Position numbers and translations under genes: made by a program. A DNA stretch of 64,000 nt from Bedellia somnulentella (Eukaryota; Arthropoda; Insecta; Lepidoptera; Bedelliidae), in contig OY755171.1 in NCBI GenBank assembly GCA_963576735.1, positions 2,542,001 to 2,606,000 of the forward strand, read 5' to 3'. Positions 56,619 to 64,000 of the stretch are shown here, piece after piece (the first letter of the stretch is position 1; each line of letters begins with the position of its first letter). The notes beneath the pieces are model-generated. The model worked only from the letters and a program-made list of their open reading frames with translations. It did not search any database and was not told the origin of the DNA.

Positions 56619-56936
56619 TGTTAGGCGGCCGACCCTGTTAGTCTTTTTAAAAAAAACTACAAAATACACCCTAAAGTTTATTAAAGGAAAAACACCAATA
56701 TTCTAACAACACGAAACAAAGTACTGATTTCCTAAGTTGATAGGCGCTAAAGCCAAGATGCGCGTCTCGCGAGGTCCAGAATCTAACTGACTGAAATAAT
56801 GAATTAATTTAAAACAATAACTATTATTCAAAGAAATGCTGACTTTCAATAATATACTAAGGAAAATTACTAGTGTGACTGAGATGCTGATTGAGCTCTA
56901 AGTACATAGAAATAAGGGTTATAACAGCTCCCCCTT
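56619..56936 (-). repeat. Errant-2 3' LTR
   Basis: 318 bp; TGTTAGG at one end and TTATAACA at the other (TG...CA with inverted TGTTA/TAACA). The adjacent minus strand has the polypurine tract AAAAAGGGGGAGC (56937-56949). The flanking duplication cannot be checked because the other end is outside. Confidence 0.85.
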
Positions 56937-57160
56937 TTTGACGAAGCTTTATCCTTGAAAGGTGAAGCGGAGTTACTAAAATATCGAATCAACTTTAGAA
57001 ATCAGTTTAACATAAATCGAAATAGTACATGACAGAAATAATAAACACATGACATTTAAAATTAGTTTCTAAGTAATAAAAATTAATAAAATCTTAACAT
57101 AAAATAAATTTTATTGAATTAGTCGTAACACATGAAATATTTGACAATACACATTAAGTA

Positions 57161-59066
57161 TTAAAAGTTGAGATTTCTATTTGAAGACATGTAATGTTTA
57201 GAAGGGGCTGGTAGAGACTTTAAAGATTTATTATCATCATCGGATGAGGATACTTCGAACATTTCTATATTGTTTGAAACAGAGGATTTGTTCTTTACAG
57301 ATTTCTTGTTATGACATTGATTGAATATTTGTATACAACATTGAGATTTTGAATTACGATTGGTTTTTAAACATTTATATATTCTGTAGCTTAAATACAA
57401 CATAATAGTGAATACACCGATATAAGTTGCAAAGGAATAATAAGAGCTATATTTTATAAAATGTGATTCCTTTTCCATATTATTAATTTCATTCTCTAAA
57501 TTATCCAAATCATGTGAAGCGTATTTCAAGGAATCTAAGTCTATTTTCGTCAAACTGATCGGTGTTAAAAATGATAAAGAATGATTAAATTTTTCTTTCT
57601 TACAACATTCATCATTTGTAATGTCGAAATTAACATTTAAAGGAGAGTTTATTAAGTATGAGTAACTATTACTTGGTAACAATTGAATCGTTTTAGAAAA
57701 ACCAATACATTCTTCAGTTAATTTAACTGTGCCGGTTCCAACAATGGAATAATCAACAATATTGTCATTACATTTTACAGTTAGCTTATTTGGGATGGAT
57801 TGAACATATATCCATTTATTATTAAGTAGTCGCTGCCAAATATCGACATCACCATAAATTAAATTAGACTTACAGAGAGTAGGCAGAGACATAATAATTT
57901 CTGTTAAAAGTTTTGATTCGCAAGTAGGATTAGTTATGGTTGAAAATATAGATATTAATTCACATATAGAGTAATTGTTGTTTATAATTTTACACTTGTC
58001 TAGACTGTCTAACATAGCAAAATACAATCTGTTATCGCTCAGTGCGATATAGTTATTAGAAGGTTGAATCAAAGCAAAAGTTGACGATGTCTTATCTTGA
58101 TGAGGTGTAGGCAGAGGAATGTTTTTGTAAACAATGAACTTGTCGTTCGTTATTAACGGAACCCGCAAAATAAAAACAATCTTATTATTAAAATAATATG
58201 AACTTAATGTAGACACATCTATTAAGGAGTGGATAGAGTTGATATTTAACTGAACTGGGAATTCCGAATTCTTACTTAATTGATTACTATTCCTAACTAA
58301 TTCTTTGTATAAATTTAAAGGACTTATTACGCTAGGATGTAGAATATTAAGCTTAGAAAATAAAATAGCATTAAGAGTAGTGTCTAACAAATTAGATATA
58401 GATAATAAAGAACTTTCTATAATATTTAGTAAACTATTAATCCTAGTTATATAATAAAACATATCATCTAATTTTGTCACTTGGGATATCACCTCGTTTA
58501 GGTGGTCAATCTGCGCGTTTAATTTTATTTCATTTTGGTTAAGCTTATAAATAGAGGAGTTAAAATTATTAATTGTAGACTGAATTATATGTATGTTATC
58601 TTTCATTAGATGGAACAATTCGGATTCGCTCTTTTTGCAGGATTCGATCGCTGCATCGTACTTTCTCGCATCATCGGCGTCTAAAGTGCCAAAAAAGAAT
58701 TTTAAGATCTCGCCACCGAATTCGAGAGATCTTTTAAATCTATGTGTTGAGTTGTCGTTTAATATAATATGGGATAAGGATTGCAATTTAAGATAACTAG
58801 TTTGTAATAATATTTCGTTTGGGTTTAAAACGTCTTTACAATTAATTAAATCATGTGATTCTATTTTATTACATAAGTTTTCAGTATTTAGTAATAGCTT
58901 TTCGATATTGTTGAGATACGGTTCAAGAGAAATTATATCTATGTGAGTAATTATCTTCCAATAATTGTCATAAAAACGTATGTTAGTAATAGGTTCAAAG
59001 TATATTCCGGGACTGTGGATAATTGGCGTTATCTTGGAATCTGCGTGGCATTTGTAGCACAATGCT
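57161..59066 (-). CDS. env: Errant-2 Env, envelope fusion glycoprotein
   Basis: Open for 633 residues. It is a class I-type fusion glycoprotein of the errantivirus/baculovirus F group. A short hydrophobic leader is followed by a surface subunit of about 110 residues and a furin-type site RFKR. Then come a fusion-peptide-like segment with FGTLDADD, a long helical region, a membrane segment near residues 550-572 (YIGVFTIMLYLSYRIYKC) and a tail of about 60 residues. There is no AUG at the start. A splice acceptor (TTTATTTACAG) lies at 59067-59077, so an AUG would come from a spliced leader. It follows pol by about 30 bp. Confidence 0.9.
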
Positions 59067-59093
59067 CTGTAAATAAATATAATAATTCTTGAG

Positions 59094-62000
59094 TTATAAT
59101 GTGGCAGGTTTAATTTGGTTCGTATGGTATTTAACGGATTTACGACCTATCTGTAACGTGACATTATGTTTATTGTGGATTTTAATTATTTTGTAAGGGC
59201 CTTTCCAAATAGGAGCTAGGGCTTTACGCTGTTTGTGGTGATGTTTCAGGTAGACCATATCACCTGTTTTATAATTGGTTTCATGCGAACTAATATCGTA
59301 ATATCGTTTAGATATTTCTTTCTTAGTTAAAATATTTTGGATAGCTTTCTCGCGGCTGAACCGCATTCTATATTGAAGAGCGCGTATGTATTCATCGTAT
59401 GTAGTGTTATTATTAGTTTCATATAAGGAATTAGGGATCTGGGGTTTATAACCATACAAAAGTTCGTAAGGGGTAAACTCAGTTGTACAATGTGGTGTAG
59501 TATTATAAGATAAGATAGCTGTAAATAAATAGCAATGCCAGTCGTTTTGGTTTTCGTTTACAAAAGCTTTTAAATATTCTTTCAAGGTAGCATGTGAGCG
59601 TTCAAGCGCTCCATTGGTTTGGGGGTGATAGGGAGTAGTAAAAAGAGATTTAATTTTCAATATTTCCATTAGTTGTTTGAATAATTCAGAGGTGAAGCAT
59701 GTACCTAAATCAGTGAGTATAGTTTTGGGGAATCCGAAAAGAGACATGAAATGAACTAAGTTTCGAGCTATCTCGTTACTAGTTGAAGTTACCATGGGGT
59801 AGGCAGAGGTGAACTTTGTAAGATCATCCTGTAGGGTTAATATGAACTTAAATTGTTGAAAACCTGCTTCGGGTAAGGGGCCTACTATGTCGAGAGCTAG
59901 ACGTTCAAATGGTCTAGTGGAAGTTGAGGTTATCTCCATCGGAGCTTTATTGGACAGTCTTAATGGTTTATTTATTTGACATAATTTACACTTCTTTACG
60001 TAATCTTCAATGTCGGAACGCATACCTTTCCAATAGTATGCAGCTTTTATTCTATTATACATTCTTTTAGAACCCGGGTGACCCGCAATAACAGAGTCGT
60101 GGTTCTCTTTTAAAATTTTAGGTATTTCTACGGGAGTTGGATAAATCATTTGATTTTTGTATATATGGACTTTAAGGTTTGAATCATGGAAAACATGAGA
60201 TATCATGTTATAAATTTTAATATAAGGTAACTTAGAAAAAGGGTCAGAAAAATCTGAAAGAGCTATATCGGTTAAATCTGTATGGTCTCTTAATATAGTA
60301 TCTCTTAATAAAATTAGTAAATTGTAAATATCCTTAAATTTAGTTTCTTCATAATGGTGTACCTTCGTGTATAAAAAATAGTATAATTTATTCTTATCGC
60401 TAATCAATTGTATTGTATAAGGTTCTCGCTCGGAGTGGAGCAATTCTGCTGAGTTATTTAGTTGAGATAATATTTCTTCAGAGTTGGGCATAGAATAGTC
60501 GAAGTCTAAAGAGATAGGACAAGCGATTAATTTTAACTTACTTAAATGTAAACTTTCTAAATGTTCTTCTATAATAGTGTTTGGGGTTGGCAGAGATTTG
60601 GTAAATTGATCCTTAAAGTATTTTTCGTAACTAGAATTAAGTAAATTATTATGATGAATAGCATTAACGGGGCAACGGGATAGTGCATCGGCATTAGAGT
60701 TAAGACGGCCTTGTTTGTATACTATTTCGTAGTCGTATTCTTCTAATTTGAGACGCCAACGAATAAGTCGGCTTCCAGGATCCTTAACATTGAAGAGCCA
60801 AACTAAAGGGCGATGGTCGGTTACGATTTTAAATTTTCGGCCAAAAAGATAGGGTCGGAAAGTTTTTACGGCGAATATAATCGCAAGAAGTTCTTTTTCT
60901 GTGGTGCAGTAATTACCTTCGGGTTTGTTCAAGGTCCGTGAAGCATATGCTATCGGTTTATCTTTGCCTATTTCACCTTGGGATAGCACTGCACCTATAG
61001 CATAATTAGAGGCGTCGGTAGTGACGATAAAAGGTTGAGAGAAATCGGGATATTGAAGCAAAGGAGCTGAAGTGAGTTTATCTTTTAAATTTTGGAAGGC
61101 ATATTCTTGATCTTGAGCCCATATGAATGGAGCATCTTTCTTTAAAAGAGAAGTTAGAGGTTTAGTAATCTTTGAAAAGTCTTGAATGAAGCGTCGATAG
61201 TATCCGACGAGACCAAGGAATGATTTTATATTTTTAGTGTCTTGTGGTATAGGAAATTCGGAAACGGCCTTGACTTTTTCGGGATTAGGGGAAACACCTT
61301 TATCGGTGATAATATGGCCTAAATACGCGACTTCGCGTCGGAGAAATTCGCACTTGTCGGGCTGCAATTTAAGGTTGAATTTTCGGAGTCTTTCAAAGAC
61401 GAGTTGAAGTTTAGATATGTGCGAATGAAGGTCGTGGGAGTAGATAATACAGTCATCCAAATAAATATAGCAATGCAGGCCTTGAAGGCCGGAAAGGACG
61501 GTATTCATGAGCCTTTGAAAAGTTACAGGAGCGTTTTTCAATCCAAACGGCATCCTGGTAAATTCGTAATGACCGGAGACTTCGGAATTGGTGCTAACGG
61601 TGAATCCGGTTTTTTGTGCATCTCCAGGGCACATCTTTAATTGCCAAAATCCGCTCACTAAATCTAGCGTTGTAAAATACTTGGAGTGTCCCAATTGGTC
61701 TAAAATATCGGTGATTAATGGTAAGGGATAACTCTCGGAAACGGTGATATCATTGAGACGGCGGTAGTCGATGACTATCCTCCATTTCTTTTTACCAGAG
61801 GCATCTATTTTTTTAGGAACTACCCATATCGGTGCGCTCCAGGGTGAATTAGAGGGTTTTATAATATTTTGGTCAAGCATTTTCCTTCTTTGACTATCGA
61901 CTTCACCTTTATGACAGTCAGGAAATCTATATGACTTGACATGGATTGGAGGTGCGTCTCCAGTATTAATCTTATGTTCTATCGCACTGGTAAATGATAA

Positions 62001-63533
62001 AGGTTCACCCTCTAGGTGAAATATGTCTGAGTATTGAGAGCAGCATTCCAATAAAGATTCTTTTTCTTCAGAGTTTAAATGAGAACAACGAATAAGTTTT
62101 AGAACAGAGTCAGTGCGATTAATTTTAGGAGAATAGGTGCAACTAGTATTATAAATCTTGCAAGAGTCAATAAGTTCAAAAGGTGTTATCTGCACTGTAT
62201 AGTCTTTGATTTCAATGTTCGAGTTAGTAGTATTCAAAACAGTAATGTTAGCTTTCTTATTAGGTTTGATTGAGACAATGCAATTTGCGACATAAACACC
62301 ATCGCATAAGGTATGATCTAAGACTAATGCTTCATTGTTTTGACTAAGATCGGGCGAGTAATTTGAGATAGTGCACTCGATAACAGCTTCCGATCGGGCT
62401 GGAATAATATATGTAGGTTTCGTATACACTATGGGAATGAAATGTTTGTTTATAGAAAGAGACATGTTAGAATAATCGATGTTTGCTTTAAAGTGGCTGA
62501 GAAGATCACTACCTATTATACCATCGTAGTGGTCAAGATTTATGTCATCATTTGTCACATGAAATTTATAATTTAAGCTATCATTATTTAATATTATATC
62601 CATTTGGAATGTCCCTAAAGTGGTAATGAGGTTATCAGAGGTAGTAATACCTTTTATTCTTATAATTTCTCTGGAAAATTGTGGGTTAATGTCTAAACTC
62701 GACCTTTTTACGAGAGTGATGGTAGAGCCAGTGTCTATTAGAAAACATAAAGGTTTCGTACTGAAATTAGAATTCAAATAAGTATGTGGTAAAGAGACCT
62801 TTTTATTATAATTAATATTTGTTTCGTATATAGGTATATTTTCGTCATGTAAATGGTTTTGTAAAATTGTATTTTGCTTAAGAGTGGGCAGAGAATTAGT
62901 ATTTTTGTCATAAGTTATAGAATGCAGTGGATTTTCTTCTATGGGAATTATAGAACTCGTTGGAGAATCACAAGGTGAATGTTGTATAATACTCCTATCG
63001 TGAGGAGATGTAGAACTCGTGAGGGAATCACGAGGTGGATTTAGTAAAAGACTCCTATCGTGAGGAGATGCAGAACTCGTGAGGGAATCACGAGGTGGAT
63101 TTAGTAAAAGACTCCTATCGTGAGGAGATGCAGAACTCGTGAGGGAATCACGAGGTGGATTAAGTAAAAGACTCCTATCGTGAGGAGATGCAGAACTCGT
63201 GAGGGAATCACGAGGTGGATTTAGTAACAGACTCCTATCGTGAGGAGATGTAGAACTCGTGAGGGAATCACGAGGTGGATTTAGTAAAAGACTCCTATCG
63301 TGAGGAGATGCAGAACTCGTGAGGGAATCACGAGGTGAATTTAGTAACAGACTCCTATCGTGAGGAGATGTAAAACTCGTGAGGGAATCACGAGGTGGAT
63401 TTAGTAAAGGACTCCTATCGTGAGGAGATGTAGAACTCGTGAGGGGATCACGAGGTGGATTTAGTAAAGATTTAGTAGAGGTAGTAGTGCCATTTAAAAC
63501 TGGCGATTCCAATCGGCACTTAATCGGAATCAT
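59094..63533 (-). CDS. pol: Errant-2 Pol polyprotein
   Basis: 1479 residues, uninterrupted. A linker of 20-residue repeats (about 20-200) is followed by aspartic protease (FLIDTGSTITLVKRSS, about 266; GIIGSDLL), RT (WRIVIDYRRLND, FTTLDLVSGFW, MPFGLKNAPVTFQ, YLDD near 693), RNase H (TTDASN near 839, TDHRPL, NADALSR), integrase with HHCC finger (HPGSKRMYNRIKAAYYWKG, CKLCQ, about 1144-1183), DDE residues (LDIVGPLP about 1213, TDLGTCF about 1270, GALERSH about 1308) and a GPY/F-type C-terminus. All key residues seem present. The ATG overlaps the gag stop (ATGA), but the -1 frame is open through it, so frameshifted Gag-Pol is the likelier product. Confidence 0.95.
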   Translation of the reverse strand: MIPIKCRLESPVLNGTTTSTKSLLNPPRDPLTSSTSPHDRSPLLNPPRDSLTSFTSPHDRSLLLNSPRDSLTSSASPHDRSLLLNPPRDSLTSSTSPHDRSLLLNPPRDSLTSSASPHDRSLLLNPPRDSLTSSASPHDRSLLLNPPRDSLTSSASPHDRSLLLNPPRDSLTSSTSPHDRSIIQHSPCDSPTSSIIPIEENPLHSITYDKNTNSLPTLKQNTILQNHLHDENIPIYETNINYNKKVSLPHTYLNSNFSTKPLCFLIDTGSTITLVKRSSLDINPQFSREIIRIKGITTSDNLITTLGTFQMDIILNNDSLNYKFHVTNDDINLDHYDGIIGSDLLSHFKANIDYSNMSLSINKHFIPIVYTKPTYIIPARSEAVIECTISNYSPDLSQNNEALVLDHTLCDGVYVANCIVSIKPNKKANITVLNTTNSNIEIKDYTVQITPFELIDSCKIYNTSCTYSPKINRTDSVLKLIRCSHLNSEEKESLLECCSQYSDIFHLEGEPLSFTSAIEHKINTGDAPPIHVKSYRFPDCHKGEVDSQRRKMLDQNIIKPSNSPWSAPIWVVPKKIDASGKKKWRIVIDYRRLNDITVSESYPLPLITDILDQLGHSKYFTTLDLVSGFWQLKMCPGDAQKTGFTVSTNSEVSGHYEFTRMPFGLKNAPVTFQRLMNTVLSGLQGLHCYIYLDDCIIYSHDLHSHISKLQLVFERLRKFNLKLQPDKCEFLRREVAYLGHIITDKGVSPNPEKVKAVSEFPIPQDTKNIKSFLGLVGYYRRFIQDFSKITKPLTSLLKKDAPFIWAQDQEYAFQNLKDKLTSAPLLQYPDFSQPFIVTTDASNYAIGAVLSQGEIGKDKPIAYASRTLNKPEGNYCTTEKELLAIIFAVKTFRPYLFGRKFKIVTDHRPLVWLFNVKDPGSRLIRWRLKLEEYDYEIVYKQGRLNSNADALSRCPVNAIHHNNLLNSSYEKYFKDQFTKSLPTPNTIIEEHLESLHLSKLKLIACPISLDFDYSMPNSEEILSQLNNSAELLHSEREPYTIQLISDKNKLYYFLYTKVHHYEETKFKDIYNLLILLRDTILRDHTDLTDIALSDFSDPFSKLPYIKIYNMISHVFHDSNLKVHIYKNQMIYPTPVEIPKILKENHDSVIAGHPGSKRMYNRIKAAYYWKGMRSDIEDYVKKCKLCQINKPLRLSNKAPMEITSTSTRPFERLALDIVGPLPEAGFQQFKFILTLQDDLTKFTSAYPMVTSTSNEIARNLVHFMSLFGFPKTILTDLGTCFTSELFKQLMEILKIKSLFTTPYHPQTNGALERSHATLKEYLKAFVNENQNDWHCYLFTAILSYNTTPHCTTEFTPYELLYGYKPQIPNSLYETNNNTTYDEYIRALQYRMRFSREKAIQNILTKKEISKRYYDISSHETNYKTGDMVYLKHHHKQRKALAPIWKGPYKIIKIHNKHNVTLQIGRKSVKYHTNQIKPATL
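62941..63480 (-). repeat. 60-bp tandem repeats (20 aa) in the Errant-2 linker
   Basis: Eight close copies start at 63001, 63061, 63121, 63181, 63241, 63301, 63361 and 63421, plus a diverged one at 62941. The constant 60-bp period keeps the frame. Coded unit LLNPPRDSLTSSASPHDRS, rich in Ser, Pro and Asp. Confidence 0.95.
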
Positions 63534-63545
63534 TCGCTGTTTAAA
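63505..63545 (-). promoter_or_regulatory. Errant-2 gag-pol -1 frameshift signal
   Basis: Gag codons AAT TTA AAC AGC GAA TGA contain T TTA AAC (63539-63545). A 7-nt spacer (63532-63538) leads to a 10-bp stem (63522-63531 with 63505-63514, two G-U pairs) with a 7-nt loop. The -1 frame is that of pol. Confidence 0.85.
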
Positions 63546-64000
63546 TTAATTGAGTTAATTTCGGTAGTCAACTCGTTAATGTTAGCTGTAGAATTACTAG
63601 AATTATTATTAAGTGATTGGTTATTACGTTGACTATTATTGTATCTTAATTTACGGCATTCTTGAATAATGTGACCTTTATTCTTACAATAGTTACAGAT
63701 TTTATTTGGATTAAATTTAGAGTTAAAATTATTGGTATTATTATTATTAGGTGAATTAGGAGTTAAGCTAGAGTTATTTGAATTTGGGCTCACATGAAAT
63801 GTCGGTCGGAAATTACTTCGGGTAACTGGGGAGTTTCTTTTATTTCGGAAACATTCCGAAGAGCTATGACCTGGTTTATTGCATGTCGAACAGGTTCTGG
63901 GTGAGCGATTTGAATACCTGGATAAATTATATAATTTTTCCTCATCAATCGCTTGCTGTATTGCTTCATTTAGCGATGACGGGTTTCTACACCTTACTAT
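63530..64000 (-). CDS. gag: Errant-2 Gag, C-terminal part
   Basis: Open from the window edge to TGA at 63530-63532. It begins in the capsid C-terminal region (RCRNPSSLNEAIQQAIDEEK) and has two CCHC knuckles, CSTCNKPGHSSSEC and CNYCKNKGHIIQEC, separated by an Asn/Ser-rich stretch. It ends INLNSE. Gag forms the particle shell and binds RNA. The N-terminus is outside the window. Confidence 0.9.
   Translation of the reverse strand: MVRCRNPSSLNEAIQQAIDEEKLYNLSRYSNRSPRTCSTCNKPGHSSSECFRNKRNSPVTRSNFRPTFHVSPNSNNSSLTPNSPNNNNTNNFNSKFNPNKICNYCKNKGHIIQECRKLRYNNSQRNNQSLNNNSSNSTANINELTTEINSINLNSE

Larger units (their letters stand above)
56619..64000 (-). mobile_element. Errant-2: errantivirus-like Ty3/gypsy element (partial, runs off the right edge)
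   Basis: The minus-strand element shows its 3' LTR, env, pol and the gag 3' part. The 5' LTR, primer site and gag start lie outside. All visible reading frames are open, unlike Errant-1, so it may be a recent or active copy. Protein content and order match Errant-1, but sequences differ throughout, so they are separate families of one lineage. Confidence 0.9.

Noticed and set aside
62941..63480. Regular 60-bp direct repeats could suggest a CRISPR-like array
   Set aside because: The whole 60-bp unit repeats with no unique spacers and codes in-frame peptide repeats inside pol.

Overview
The window is eukaryotic, AT-rich, intron-bearing and very dense in mobile DNA. It fits an insect, most likely a moth or butterfly. 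Pointers are short introns with GT/AG borders, a secreted insect-type dsRNase gene, RTE and Jockey-like LINEs, SINEs ending in (TATG)n, and two gypsy-type (errantivirus-like) LTR retrotransposons carrying an envelope gene. The species assignment is inference.

Host genes: (1) 836-1157 (+) is one exon encoding ankyrin repeats. It resembles the C-terminal ankyrin region of type IV diacylglycerol kinases (zeta/iota, fly rdgA). Two extra degenerate copies of the exon 3' half plus part of the following intron lie in tandem just downstream. (2) 50102-56193 (+) is a complete seven-exon gene for a secreted DNA/RNA non-specific endonuclease (dsRNase type, 448 aa). Its exons join in frame, a TATA box lies about 100 bp upstream, and intron 4 is loaded with transposon debris. 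No other host gene could be supported.

Region by region: 1.6-6.4 kb is AT-rich non-coding DNA. 6455-9253 is a 2.8-kb foldback with arms of about 700 bp; one arm carries an RTE LINE with a 77-bp target duplication, the other a 149-bp element built as a perfect 43-bp hairpin. 9297-10423 is a DNA-transposon relic flanked by TTA. 9.5-13.8 kb is rich in SINEs and holds a solo LTR. 14028-24929 is a full but ruined errantivirus-like element (here Errant-1) inserted in an RTE 3' end, with a GTAC target duplication, LTRs differing at only 2 of 267 positions, and several insertions in its body. 25-49 kb is a patchwork of SINEs (families here called A and B), RTE, Jockey-like and other LINE pieces, a long Jockey/CR1-like RT ORF (35682-37412) and unclassified repeats. 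56619-64000 is the 3' part of a second errantivirus-like element (Errant-2) with open gag (partial), pol and env; it runs off the right edge.

How parts work together: in both Errant elements gag ends in the same slippery heptamer (U UUA AAC), followed by a 7-nt spacer and a strong hairpin, and the -1 frame leads straight into a tandem-repeat linker and then protease-RT-RNase H-integrase. Env lacks a usable upstream AUG and begins beside a splice acceptor, as expected for env made from spliced RNA. Both SINE families end in about 40 bp resembling the 3' end of the resident RTE LINE, which suggests the LINE machinery mobilises both.
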